A DNA stretch of 64,000 nucleotides from Globisporangium splendens (GCA_006386115.1 VFIW01000023.1:310001-374000); one strand, 5' to 3'; numbered from the stretch's first letter, positions 31,829-43,435 are shown. The notes: generated by a model from the letters alone, not told the origin. Program-made: numbers and translations.

Positions 31829-32699
31829 TTAATCCGCACCTTTGGATGCTCCGGTTGCCCCCAGGAGTGGGCCGCGTTGCCGTGGATCTTTCCGAAGATC
31901 GAACGAGCTCAAGTGGTTCTGCTGCTCTTTCCGCAGCAACACGAAGGCGCCAGCGAACGCACCCGCCATCACCAGCTAAAAGGAAACACAAAGCAGCACA
32001 CACTCACATCCGTCAATGCCATCTACTAGCCACAGAGCCAACATAAAAACACCAAGTCCGTTACCTCGAACAGGAATACAGTCAATAACGGGTTGGCTTT
32101 TTCCTCCGGGATACACGCCTTAAAGCGAACGTCTTGTAGCAAAGTGTTGGCATCAGACACTGCCACCTTGTTGTTCTCGGGGGTGCGTGGACACAGCAAT
32201 TCCTGTCGGTGACTCGTCTCGCGACAGTATACTTCGTCCTATAGAAGCACATTTTCACACACGTCAATATTCGGTCCACATGCTCTTGAAGAAGCTTGTC
32301 TATATTGTATACGCTGTTACACAAATATCCACATAACGCACATACCTTTTCGGACACGGGGCATGGATGGCAATCGCCAACCAGCTCGCAATATAGGCCG
32401 GAAATCGGGTCGTACACACGGTGAATCGCACGAGCACCGCTCTTTTCAACCAATCTTCCTCCAATTGGCTGCTTATCGTCTGTGGTCGTGGCAGCGCCAC
32501 CTTGACGCAGCTGATCTTGCTGGTCCTTGTCGTCGTTGGTTTGCGCGTCTTTCTCCTGACGCAGAGAGCGCAGCGTCGTCTGCTCTGGTTCCTGCGCGAC
32601 CGCCTTCTCCGCAGCAGCGGCATCGGACGCGTCCGCATACGCGCACACGCACAGCAGACACATGCAGAGCGCGAACCACAGCGCGCCGCGCATTCTCAT
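31829..32699 (-). CDS. Type I single-pass membrane protein, JTB-like
   Basis: Three exons, 32699-32346, 32238-32065 and 31975-31829 (donors GTATGT and GTAACG; acceptors TATAG and TTTAG), give 224 aa. Residues 1-24 are a clear signal peptide (RGALWFALCMCLLCVCAYA). An acidic Gln/Asp-rich stretch follows, then a Cys-rich ectodomain (YCELVGDCHPCP, DEVYCRETSHRQELLCP, RFKACIPEEKANP). Last are a membrane segment crossing the last splice junction (LLTVFLFE joined to LVMAGAFAGAFVLL) and a short basic tail, RKEQQNHL. Cys spacing and the Phe-Glu entry into the membrane segment resemble the jumping translocation breakpoint (JTB) family, but similarity is moderate. It shares a 210-bp divergent promoter with LST8. 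Confidence 0.7.
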
Positions 32700-32909
32700 C
32701 TTCCCTTGTGTGCTGCCTATTTTCAGTATGGGAAAAGAAAAGGAAGGTCAAAGGGGGTGTAGTCAGCAGTCCTTTATCGTGATTAATCGTAACCTTTGTG
32801 TTTACAATTGTGCAAATTGACAAAAGACGTCTATTTGACGTAATTTTTGGATAAATGCGCTCTTTGTGTGTTTCACGACCAACATACACACACGTGGGGA
32901 ATAGGAAAT
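32700..32909. promoter_or_regulatory. Short divergent promoter between JTB-like gene and LST8
   Basis: Only 210 bases separate the two start codons on opposite strands, so both 5' UTRs and the promoters must lie here. It includes TTTGACGTAATTTTT near 32835, a CRE/bZIP-like core. Its function is inferred from position only. Confidence 0.5.
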
Positions 32910-33911
32910 ATGGCAGGCGTGGTGCTCGCGACGGCCGGCTATGACCACACGATCCGCTTCTGGGAGGCGGCGTCGGGCACATGCAACCGAACGGTCAAGT
33001 ACCCCGACTCGGTGTGTGCCTCTCTCTCCATATATGCGCGTATATCTGTCTTCTGTTCGCTCAAATATGTGTTTTTTCTCGAATGCTTGCAGCAAGTGAA
33101 TTGTCTGCAGATCACGCCCGATAAGAAGTACATCGCGGCGGCGGGGAACCCGCACATACGGCTCTTTGAGATCAACAGCAACAACCCGAACCACGTGACG
33201 AGCTACGACGGCCACACGGGCAACGTCACGTCTGTCGGCTTCCAGCGCCACGGCAAGTGGATGTACTCGTGCTCGGACGACGGCACGATCAAGATCTGGG
33301 ACCTGCGCGCGCCGGGGTGTCAGCGCAATTATGACTGTGGCGTGCCGCTCAACTCGATCGTGCTGCACCCGAACCAGGCCGAGCTGCTCGTGGGCGACCA
33401 GAACGGCGCGATCCGCTTCTACGACCTCACGGCGAACGCCATGAGTACGAAGATCACACCCGAGGGCGAAGCAGGTATCCGCTCAGTCGACATCGTGCGT
33501 GATGGTAGCGCTGTCGTGGCAGCCAATAACGAGGGCAAAGTGTTTTTCTATTCCCCGAAACCTGCCGAGCATTATGAGCTCAAGCACACATTCAAGGCCC
33601 ACGACGGGTACATTTTGAAGTGCAAGGTGAGCGCGAACGGCAAGTTGCTCGCGACGTGCTCGTCGGACAAGACCGCCAAGGTGTGGAGCATGGACGGCAG
33701 CGCCAACTACCCGCTGATCCACACGCTGCAGGGCCACCAGCGGTGGGTCTGGGACTGCTCGTTCTCGGCCGTGAGCTCGTATCTCGTCACGTGTTCGTCG
33801 GACCAGAGCGCGCGGTTGTGGGATCTCAGCCAAGGCGAGGCCATTCGCCACTACAACGGCCACCACAAGGCCGTGATCTGCGTGGCGCTCAACGATGCTG
33901 TCGCCGATTAA
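32910..33911 (+). CDS. LST8: LST8, WD-repeat subunit of TOR complexes
   Basis: Two exons, 32910-33011 and 33093-33911 (donor GTGTGT, acceptor GCAG, phase 0), give 306 aa, the usual size. The 81-nt intron lacks stops, so an unspliced frame reads through it. The start MAGVVLATAGYDHTIRFWEA and the blocks NPHIRLFEINSNNPN, GFQRHGKWMYSCSDDGTIKI, LLVGDQNGAIRFYDL and HQRWVWDCSFSAVSSYLVT are diagnostic for LST8. Seven WD blades fill the protein. It binds the kinase domain of TOR in TORC1 and TORC2 and links nutrient signals to growth. Confidence 0.95.
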   Translation: MAGVVLATAGYDHTIRFWEAASGTCNRTVKYPDSVCASLSIYARISVFCSLKYVFFLECLQQVNCLQITPDKKYIAAAGNPHIRLFEINSNNPNHVTSYDGHTGNVTSVGFQRHGKWMYSCSDDGTIKIWDLRAPGCQRNYDCGVPLNSIVLHPNQAELLVGDQNGAIRFYDLTANAMSTKITPEGEAGIRSVDIVRDGSAVVAANNEGKVFFYSPKPAEHYELKHTFKAHDGYILKCKVSANGKLLATCSSDKTAKVWSMDGSANYPLIHTLQGHQRWVWDCSFSAVSSYLVTCSSDQSARLWDLSQGEAIRHYNGHHKAVICVALNDAVAD

Positions 33912-34019
33912 ATGTTGTGTCCAGTATGGAGAGTGTAGAGCGGAAAAGAAAGCAAAGCTACGTAGTGAATGGAATACTGGTTGGTCTTCTCATATATATA
34001 CAAAATACATATTCCATCC

Positions 34020-34610
34020 TCACGTGAACGTCTTTTTGGTCATGATGGCGTAAAACTCTTCGGCGTTAATCTCGCCGTCCTGGTCCGCGTCCGCGCGCTC
34101 GATCATCTCCAGCAGCTCGGCGTCCGTCATGGTCTCGCCCAGTTCCTTTGCCACGCGCTTGAGATTCCGCAGTGAAATGCGTCCCGTCTGGTCGTCGTCA
34201 AAGAGATTGAACACCTTCTGGATATCCTCACGCGAGTCCTTATCGCTCTGCAGATATTATACACATAACAACACACATGCGTTAGCGTTGATCGTTGGCA
34301 TATTCCCCATGTGCATATCCACTTGTCAAAGACGCACCATTTTCGCGGTCATCATGTCAAGAAACTCTTCAAAGTCGATGCTTCCGGACCCGTCCTTGTC
34401 GATGTCGCCGATCATCTGGTAGATCGTCTGGTTCTTGGCCTCGAAGCCGAGCGACTGCATCGTGGCCTTGAGCTCCTTCGGGTCGATCGTGCCGCTGCCG
34501 TCCGTGTCGAAGAGGTTGAACGCCTCACGGATCTCCTCGATCTCCTCCTCGCTCAGCCCCGGGCGATCATACGTCTTGGCATTGCGCTTCTGCGAGATCC
34601 GACGCGCCAT
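34020..34610 (-). CDS. Centrin (caltractin)
   Basis: Two exons, 34610-34338 and 34247-34020 (donor GTGCGT, acceptor GCAG, 90-nt intron), give 166 aa. Four EF-hands are visible: [36 protein letters not shown] and [12 protein letters not shown]. Loops 1, 2 and 4 look calcium-competent. Loop 3 has Gln at position 4 and Arg at position 7 and may be weaker, as in many centrins. The start [10 protein letters not shown] precedes the typical [17 protein letters not shown]; an upstream in-frame ATG at 34697 would add 29 residues without family support. It acts at basal bodies and centrioles, in line with a zoosporic life stage. Its 3' end faces LST8 at about 110 bases. Confidence 0.95.
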
Positions 34611-35886
34611 GTCCCTGTGGGGTGTCTCTATAGAACAGAAGAGGATTTGCTGCGAATGCAGGTCGTGGAGCTTCCAGGAAACGATGGCGAATGGCAACGG
34701 CGCGATGGTCTGCTGCTCTCAGGTGCGTCCGTTTCCAATATGGGAGCCATAATGAGGGGAGGGAAGCGCAAAAAACGGATGTTGGTGACTTGTTGTGGAC
34801 TACATCAACTCATGGTCAAATTGGCTGTGGGACACGTTATATTTGGTAGGGTTACGCTTGTTTGTTTGTTTCTTGTATAGGGGTTCGGCGACTCTTCCGT
34901 TTGGTTACCCTCTTCGATGTGCGCTATAGACGCTCATGTGTAGGGAGTTTACGGTACTGCATTTGTTGCATTTGGTTGCCAAACGCTTCACAGCTTTTCG
35001 TCCGTCTGCAACAGAGTTGATGTGCCCGAAAGTACCCAACCAGGTTGCGTTTATTGTTGTTGCAAAGAGGCGAAGTTTGCATGATTTACAGCGATGAATC
35101 GATGAGCAATTCTCTGCTGCGCATCCTCTGCTAGCCGTAGTTTGAGCGGCAATAATGGTGTATTGTGTGATTGCGCCAATCACCGCATTGTACTCGGCGT
35201 CAATCAACTCGCGTGCTTTTCTTCATGAGAGATGCGCTTTCATGTGTTGCTTGCGAAAAGGTTACGCTCATGTGTGTTGTGTGTTGGTACTGTACCACAA
35301 GAAGGTTACGCAGTGCAATTGGCGTGAGGCAGATGGTTTGGAATGGGGAATGTAACCTCCCCTTTCTCACTCACTCGAGAGTTTGTTTTTTTTCCTTTGC
35401 ACTCTCGCACCTCTCTCTCTCTTTCTCAACAAGACGCAGAGCGTAACCATGTGCACCTCAACCCATTTCAAATACGCATAACACAGTACTCAAGAATTGA
35501 TCTGTATTACTTCCATAATTTGATTTAAATAAAAGATCATGCGCTTATCTTCGATACTCGAAAGTAGAGTATTCGCACATGAGTCACCTATTTTTAGGGC
35601 ATGGCAAACATATGTGGATTGTCACCATAACTTATAGACGCTGGTCGGGTTATTCGCTGCAGCATTCACGGAAAGCAAGAGGAAGGGCGAAAGAAGAAGA
35701 AGGAACGCGGGGCGAAGAAGAACGATCGACCGCCGCCGCATCTCCATTCGCCCATTTGATTTCCACCCATCGTTTCGTTCTTGAGTGTGTGCGTGTGTGT
35801 GTGTGATTGCCGCGACTATCGGCACCTTCCTCCTGTGTGTGTGCTGCTATTTCCAATCGCACGCATAACCCAAAAAAAGCGTAACC
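34611..35886. other. Divergent intergenic region
   Basis: About 1.3 kb between the starts of centrin (-) and the disordered protein gene (+). Presumably contains both promoters. No ORF with coding character, RNA gene or repeat was recognised. Confidence 0.5.
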
Positions 35887-37602
35887 ATGCAGCACGACGA
35901 CCACATGCAGCTGGACCACGACCCGGCGGCGTCTCTGTCCCAGCAGAGCGACGCGAGTATGGACACGACAGCGGACACAGTGCTCGCGGTGGACACTAGC
36001 GCCGTGTCGTCGCCCTCGTCCAAGTCATCGTCTCTTGCGCGGAGTTCGCGCACGGCGTCGCCGCAAAGACGATCGACAGCGGCAGGAAAAGCGGCACAAT
36101 CGCCTTCTAATGCGGCGAGCGTGCACCAGAGCGCCAAGATGATGGATGCGCAGGGGTATTTCCAGCGCGTGGTGAAGCAGGAGCTCCAGGTGCTGCTCGA
36201 GAGCGGCGTGGACCGAGAAGTCGCCGTCAAGAAACTGCTCCACCGCATCGTCGAGTCCACGGACGAACCGGAACCGAGCGATGTGCGTCGCGTGATGCGC
36301 CAGTTCCAGATGAATTATGACGACGCCGTGCGCGCACTGATCGTCAAGCAGGTATGCTTTCTTCTATTATTTTGTGTGGAAGGTTCATTTGCTTGATGGG
36401 TGAATATTGATTGTTGTTAATAGGAAATTGGACGATTGAAACGACAAGGCATGGACGCATTTGCTGCGATTGAAGAGCTGACACGCAAGATGCAGCGCGT
36501 GATTGTAGTGCCGCCAACAGGAGAAACAGGAGATCAGGACACAACAACAGCCACCGAAGAAGGAGACACAGAAGGAGAAAATACACGAACGGTGACAAGA
36601 AAGCGAAGGAACAGCCAACTTATTGGAAACAATGGCGATGGAGAGAGAGATCGAGTTAATGTCGAAGCCAAAGCCGCAGATCGACAGGCGGAATCCTCAT
36701 CATCCACTGTGGAGAACCGAGTAGCATCAGCGACACCTTCCGGTGATTCCGACTCAATTACAGGCAAGACAAATGGCAGGATGGATGCAGGAGAGTCAAC
36801 TCAAGAAGGTGCTCGTGCTGATGCAGCGCCACAAGAATCGGCAGCAGGCGACGCAGCAAATTCTGAAGCAGCAACAGCAGACGGAGAAGAAAACGACGGC
36901 TCGTCCTCGTCGAATCCTAACTTATCACCATTATCATTATGCCAGCGGATTGGCAATGTCACAATCTCATCGGCGACGAAGAAGAACAGCAACGCACATG
37001 CAGGTGGCGATGCCAATGCGGTCGCAAATGAGCGCAGCGGTTCGGATCACAGTGACGTGGATGCAGGACTCCAGTCGCCGCAGTCCCGAAGCCCGCCATC
37101 GTCCTCGTCATTTTCGTCAACGCCGTCGCCGTTTTCTCGAAAGCGACGAGGCGTCTTTGGTCCCTTTATGGGAATGGATGCGAAAGACTTGAGCTCGTCA
37201 TCCTCGACGCGATCGTCAAGTTCCAGCCACAATGACGGCACGGGGATGTTGCCATTGTTCCAGAGCTCGAAGAAGCAAAAGGTGAAGATCGAGGTCGGAG
37301 ACAGTTTCTTTTCCAGGGTCTCGCGAAAATCCGCCAAAACATCCGAGATAACGTCGTCCCCAATAGCTGGGTCACCCAGAACCAGCAACAGCGGCAGTGG
37401 CAGTGGCGCTAACACCAGCAGTTCTGGTAGTAATAATAGCAAAGCTCATGGCAGCAGTCATTCGCCGTCGATGATGAATCCGCACAAGCGCCAGCGCGAG
37501 CCGCTCGTCTCCGGTTTCGAGTTCCCGGTTCTCGACGACGACGACGCGTTCTCCGTCGCGGATCACATGATTCACCACCACACGAAGCGTCATAAAAGCT
37601 GA
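35887..37602 (+). CDS. Unrecognised, largely disordered protein with UBA-like helices
   Basis: Two exons, 35887-36351 and 36424-37602 (donor GTATGC, acceptor AATAG, phase 0), give 547 aa. The only part that looks folded spans the splice junction, residues about 90-175. It has two helical units, YFQRVVKQELQVLLESGVDR and FQMNYDDAVRALIVKQ, followed by GMDAFAAIEELTRKM, which resemble UBA/CUE-like three-helix modules. The rest is Ser/Asn/Gly/Asp-rich low complexity with basic clusters (TRKRRNSQ, SRKRRGVFGPF) that could act as nuclear localisation signals. I cannot assign a family. A role as a nuclear regulator is only a guess. Confidence 0.75.
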
Positions 37603-37764
37603 TCAACTCCCCATTCTCAAGCTTGTCGAAGGTGAAATCAACAACATGAAGGAACTGCAACCCTTGGTAGTATAGGAACTTACTGATATCTACGTTTTTA
37701 TCTCTTTTTGAAACCAAAACAGAAGCTTTGGCATGTGTATTCTATAGCCTGCGCGTCTACATGT

Positions 37765-39373
37765 CTAGTCTTTAAAGTGGCGCGTTGTGCTTGGACGAAA
37801 CGAGATGCCGTTCTCTTCCAGCGCCATCATAAGTCTGTAGAGAGACAACAATGTTAAATAAATGCAATTTCTGACGGGATCATTAGCAAAATCGTATGCG
37901 CAACGTACTTGAGGAACTGGTCGACGGGGAGCTGCACAGCGCGCGAGGACGACAACTCGCACTTGTTGAGCGCCGCCTCAATGCGCTCCGAGATCACGTC
38001 TTTCTCGCTGGTAGTAGGTGTTTCGGACGCACTCTCGTCTTCCTGGGCTTTCAGCAATTCAGCCCGCAGCGACTTTGTGACTTCGACCTGCGAAAGCGCC
38101 GTCTTGGAGAGCAGCAGCGCACGCAGCGTCTTGTTTTTCCGCAAAAAGCAAATGCGCAGCATCGTATCGAATTTCTGCATCCACGTGAAAGCACAACGTG
38201 ATGTCAGTATACATGTAAGCTCGCTTTCCCACGGCTTCCAATCCCTTCATACCTGGAAGAAGAGCTTTTCATTAGCAAGCGACGGTGGCACGATCCGGTC
38301 GGCGACGGGCACCAATTTAATCACGCGCGAGTCCACTTTGGGTGGCGGCAGGAAATGCCCGCGCCCGACCTTCACGATCGACGTCACGTCCGCCACGAGT
38401 GCCGTGTTCACGCTCAGGCGGCTGTAGTTCTGGCTGCCCGGCCTTGAAGAAGCATTCAGAAAGGGCATAAAGGTCAGTGACAAGAAGGCAAAAGGACTTA
38501 TTCCCACCGCATAACGTACTTGGCGAGCAGCCGCAGGGCGAATTCCTCCTGCACCAGAAGCACGGCGCTCTGGAAATGCGTCGGGAACTTGTGCATGTAG
38601 TTCGAGAGTCTCGAGACGATGATCGACGACAGCTGGTACGGGATGTTGGCCACGCACGCGTCGAAATGCACGCGGTTCGCTTTCGCAACGTCCTGCTTTG
38701 TTGCGCGCACAGATTTCTTCATGAGACGCGCAGCCTTCCGCGCCGCGCGACCCGAACTTCGAGGTGTTTTCACAGAGCCATCGCCATCATCTTCTACTTC
38801 GAGCGAATGGTTCGCGAATTCAAACGCTTCAAAGTCCTTCTGCTCGATCTGCAGTCGCTCCTGCTCGTCCTTGAAGCGCTCCTGGAGCCGCTCGACCATG
38901 CGCGGATCGTACTCGACCGCATGCACGCGCACGCGCGGGGACACGTTGAGCAATGCCGACGTCAAGTTGCCTGTCCCCGGTCCGATCTCCAGGATGCGCA
39001 CCGCCGTGTCGTCTTTATCAGCGTCAGCATCTTGACGCTTATGCTGCTGCTTCTCTTGCTTGTCCTGCAACAGCGCTGGGATCTCGGCGGCGTCCACGAT
39101 CTGGCGCAGGATCGACTCGGACACGAGCAAGTGCTGACCGAGTTTGCGCTTCAAGTGCGGCGTGTTCTGGATGTGCGACACGTTCTTGGGACTGCTGCGA
39201 TCGCTACTGCCTCTGGACGAGGAGGAGAAGGACGAAGCTGCTGCACTCGCCCATAGCGAAGAAGAAGAAGAAGGCGCGAGACGCAGGCGCACGCGCGCGC
39301 AATGGCTCGAGATGCGCAGCATGTTGCGAGTTGCTGGTGTTGTTCGAACCGGTGGTGAGAGGGAAATTGGCAT
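37765..39373 (-). CDS. DIM1/KsgA-type rRNA adenine dimethyltransferase with N-terminal extension
   Basis: Dimethylates two adjacent adenosines in the 3' hairpin of small-subunit rRNA using S-adenosylmethionine. Exons: 39373-38520, 38442-38253, 38174-37909, 37834-37765; phases fit and give 459 aa. Donors are GTACGT, GTATGA and GTACGT. GQH (79-81), SAM motif EIGPGTGN (129-136), acidic VEYDP (153-157) and catalytic NIPY (243-246) are present. Then come AVLLVQEEFALRLLAKPG, GRGHFLPPPKVDSRV and LRKNKTLRALL, all typical of the family. Two oddities: a Ser/Arg/Ala-rich N terminus of about 65 residues (from MLRISSHCARVRLRL, alternative start 39322) that looks like a mitochondrial presequence, and a basic insert of about 45 residues (190-235) before NIPY. 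It may therefore act in mitochondria rather than the nucleolus. Confidence 0.9.
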
Positions 39374-39549
39374 GCGAGCAATACCCAATTCGATTAAGAT
39401 ATCTATAGAAATTGATTATCGGCACAATAGATACTGCAAACATATCAATTGGCAACCTGTTCATTTTCGTTATGCCTTTGAAATACAATGCAATGGATTA
39501 ACTCCAGCAAGTGGCTCCATGTGTAAAGCAGAAAGGTTTCCAGCGATAC

Positions 39550-42500
39550 GACGCCGGATTGGGTGAAACCCTTCCACCAACACAACATGCGATTGGCTAT
39601 TAAATGAAGCGACCTCATTGCACATTGCAACGAAAAAGTGGAACCCAAGACAGAGGAGGGAAACACGGCGATGAAGCTCGCTCGTGCGGCGCATCTCGCT
39701 CGCGTCCGTCAACCTCCGAAGCGATTACGAGCGCATTGAAGCATACCAGACACCCATACCGACGACAGGACGCTGTCTCTGTGTTTGTGGCGCTCCCAGC
39801 AGCCTCAAGGACAGCAGCACGCGTCCGCGACAAGTGCACGCGTTCCCACTTCTTCCACGCGACTTGAGCTGCGTCGTCGCCGAGGACATGACAGCCCCGC
39901 AATGCAGTCGACGCCACAATAGCGTGATGTAAGGGGAAGACGCAGCGGAAGAAGAACGTGAGACGACGTCGTCGTTGGAGCGCTTGGACGGGATCGACGC
40001 GCTCGCAAAGGCTCTGCGCGTGCGTCTGGACGTCGGTTTGCCTTCGTTTCGAGACTCAGACGGAGATGCACAAGCGGACCGAGAGCACCGACGCGACTGG
40101 TATGGTGCGAATGCTGCAGCCGACATGAAGAAGAAGCCACTAATCGTAATGTCGATTCTGCGGCGGGGATTGGCGATCGTGTGGATAGAGCGCACGAATG
40201 CCTGGACGCTCTGGGTCGCGCAGTCTCTGTCGTGGTGTCAGCGCCATATCTGGAAAAGACGACGGAGACGACTTTGCTAAAATCGGCACCAGCAATGCCA
40301 TGCTGCTGGCTGGCAGCAAATTGGTGGCAGGAGCGGCCAAGATGCTCGTGCTATGTGTGGGCGAGCACTCGCAGTATGACCAGATGCTGGTGCTCGCGCG
40401 TCGCGACGACGCCTCTGCCACGGAAGAGTTGTTAGATCATCTCTCGCAGGACGGTTTGGCTTTTATCAGGGACCTCGAAGAGAGAGAAGACAGTGATAGT
40501 GATGGCGATAGTACCACGCACTTCGAGTCTGAGACGTCCGTCATTTTCGATCTGCAAGATGGTCACGGTGCCAAGCAGGACAGCCATCAAAACATCAAAA
40601 GTCGCTGCCTAGTCTCCACTTGAAGCACTTGGGCTTTTGTGTACAAGACGACGAGGATCATCATAGAATGGCGTGCGCAGCAGTCTCAACACCCAAGTCT
40701 CAACAACAGCAGAAAGGTCCAGTCGACCCTTTTCGTGGCCAAAGCGAGGCTAAAACTCTCAAGAGGGACGCTGCTATCTGGAACGACAAGGAGTGTGACG
40801 ACAAGTCGCCACTAACCTTTCAGCTGGATCGCTTGGAGACCCGTATAGAGAAAGCTGGGATCATCATCGCAGCGATCATGTTCTTTCTTGTGTACACGCA
40901 GTTCCTGAGGACGATCCAGCAATAGGATTTACGAACCGAGACCAGCGTATTGAGCACCTTCGTATCCGCGGCGACCTTGCTGACAATCTTGATCCCCGAG
41001 GGGCTACCGCTGGCTGTCGCGATTGCATTGACCCACTCAGGCAAGCAAATGATGCGCGAGAGCAACCTCTTGGTGCGCCATCTGGATGCCTGCGCGACGG
41101 TAGGAAACGTGACTACGATCTGTTGCGACAAGACGGGCACACTCACGACCAATTCGATGCAGGTGGCGCGCGTCTGGGTCTGTGGTGGCGATCGAGCCTC
41201 GATCCAGAACGAAGACCATGGCACCGCAAAACATTGCTTTCTCTCTGCAGGAAGTATGTGCGACGGCGTGTCTCCTCTCGTAAAGACCATCTTCTGCGAA
41301 GGGATCGCGATCAATTCGACAGCGGAGCTCCTGAACTTGGATCATCGCCATCGTCTCCCTCCACATTGAGTTCCGGCAACAAAACCGAGTGTGCGTTGCT
41401 CGCATTTGTGCGCGACTGCGGCGTCGACTACCGCGCAATCCAAAGCGCAGCGACCGTCGGTCGGATGCTCACGTTCAGCAGCGAGAAGAAGCGCGTGTCG
41501 GTGGTCGTGCAATCACCAGAAGGCAAGAACAAGTGCCGGATTTACACAAAAGGTGCAGCAGAGACCGTGCTCTCGCTCTGTTCTCGGGTTTAGCATGCGG
41601 ACGGCAGCGTCAGTGACCTGTCTGGTTCTCATTCGAGTTGTACGAGTGCCGCCACTACAACCATCGACCAATTTACCTCGCAAGGATACCGCGCGATTTG
41701 TCTGGCGTTCCGAGATGTCGAGGGACTCTCCATGGAGGCGGTCAGCCAGTGGTCCGACGAGCAACTCGAGTACGATCTCACGTGTCTCTTGATCGTCGCG
41801 ATCGAGGACCCTGTGCGTTCAGAGGTCCCTGGTGCCGTAGACGCACTCAAACGTGCAGGCATCGTTGTGCGTCTGGTGACAGGCGACAACATACTGACCG
41901 CGTGCTCGATCGCTCGTCAGTGTGGCATTCTTCCGAGTCATTCCGACGACATTGATGAAGTCCAAGATGCCGTGCTGAACGGGCCAATCTTCCGTGCTCG
42001 CGTGTTGGACTCACACGGCAACCTCGTGCGGTCGGAATTTGACAAGATTTGACCCCAGTTGCGCGCTCTTGCACGGTCGTCGCCGCAAGACAAGTGCCAT
42101 CTCGTGCAAGGTCTCAAGCAAACACAACTGGTCGAACAACTCGTTGCTGTGGCAGGCGATGATCCGAATGACGCGCCAGCACTCAAGAAAGCACACATTG
42201 GCTTCACCATGGGGGTCAGCGGCACGTCCGTTGCGAAGGAGACGTCCGATATCATCCTTATGGACGACAACTTCCACTCGATTGTGAACGCGATCAAGTG
42301 GGGGCGCAACGTGTACGCCTCGATCGCCAGGTTTCTGCAGCTCCAGCTCACGGTAGTTGTCTTGTTGTGTGCAGTTACGTGCATGAATGTCGTATTTGTC
42401 GATCAGCCTTCGCTCTCCACTTTGCAGGTCCTGTAGGTGAACTGGATCATGGTCTGCTTTGCGGCTGCTGCTCTCAAGAAAGAAGCTCCACCACTGTCCC

Positions 42501-43091
42501 TCATGGAACGCAAACCATACCCGAAAAGCCAGTCCTTGGTGTCCCGAACGATGACAAAACACATCGCAGGCCAGGCGCTGTTCCAGTTCACGTTGTTGGC
42601 ATTGCTGAGTTTCTATGGTGATGTGTGGTTTGGCTTCGCACCGAAGCGAACCATAGTGGACCACTCGCCGGATCCATTCTCGAGAATGCTTTTTGAGGAT
42701 GAGGAAATCCTGCGACATCACACGACGATCGTGTTCAACGCGTTTGCGTGGATGCAGCTCTTCAACCTGCTGAACTGTCGAAGGATCCACGACGAACGCA
42801 ATGCGCTGCTGAATCGAAAAATGTGGAGCGACAACAAGGTTTTTGTCTGCGTGTGGCTTGTCCTAGTCGTTATCCAGGTGCTGTTCGTGGAGTTCGGCGG
42901 CGAGCTCTTCTACTGTGCGTCACTCAGCTGGACGGAGTGGCTTGTGTGTATTGGTCTGGGTGCACTGACACTGCCATTTGGATTTATGCTGCGTCGGGAC
43001 TTCGGTTGGCTTGTCCTTAAAGGTGCTATATAGTTGGAGCCCCAAGTTTACAACCGTGGATGTGGCACTTGCTGCGCTGCTCCTCGTTACT
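39550..43091 (+). pseudogene. Plasma-membrane Ca2+-ATPase (P-type IIB) pseudogene, copy 1
   Basis: Remains of an autoinhibited/PMCA-type calcium pump. Ordered relics: an N-terminal block LDGIDALAKALRVRLDVGL (about 39980), then SKLVAGAAKMLVLCVGEHS, the fourth-helix PEGLPLAV and the phosphorylation site DKTGTLTTN (about 41130). After these come NKTECALLAF, RLVTGDN, a hinge [15 protein letters not shown], and the last membrane segments. The hinge is altered: families have GDGTNDAP. Transmembrane helices 1-2 are missing. In the last frame, stops sit at 41591 (TAG), 42050 (TGA) and 42434 (TAG); the last two replace Trp codons of the family. Further stops at 40621 and 40923 and a frame change near 41350 break the rest. 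No functional pump can be made. Confidence 0.9.
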
Positions 43092-43435
43092 GACTTTGAA
43101 TCCCCAAGTAAAACGTGATCAAGTGCCGTGTGGCTTTGCAGTTTGGCTGTTGTATGGAAAGAGGACTGCCAGCATGCGCAAAAGCACATATTTGCTGCGT
43201 AGCCATTGCTTTGAGGGTCGTGTGTGCTGCCCAACACCTTCGACGAATCTCACGAAGCTGCCACCAATGGCCGGATGGGTCTTGCTTCGGTTGTCGTGCT
43301 AGAGGTTTCATGGCCACTCATGCGGCTCTGTGATCCGCTTTCCCATGACCTTGGATGCACAGTTATTGGTATCATACCAGATAAACTAATCCGCAAAATA
43401 ATACCAACGTCAAGTCCATTTACACACGGAGACAC
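43092..43435. other. Intergenic region downstream of ATPase pseudogene
   Basis: About 340 bases between the end of the duplicated unit and the stop of the ABCC gene on the other strand. Nothing recognised. Confidence 0.5.

Noticed and set aside
32847..33092. LST8 as a single unspliced ORF from 32847
   Set aside because: The 81-nt intron happens to lack stops, but its translation is unrelated to LST8, whereas splicing GTGTGT to GCAG restores the family sequence and size.
38477..39256. Plus-strand ORF of 259 codons opposite the DIM1-type gene
   Set aside because: Antisense of well-supported exons; no conserved features.
42011..42790. Minus-strand ORF of 259 codons opposite the ATPase pseudogene, repeated at 50832-51611
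   Set aside because: It is the antisense of the best-preserved coding part and is duplicated only because the whole unit is. Composition is typical of a shadow frame.
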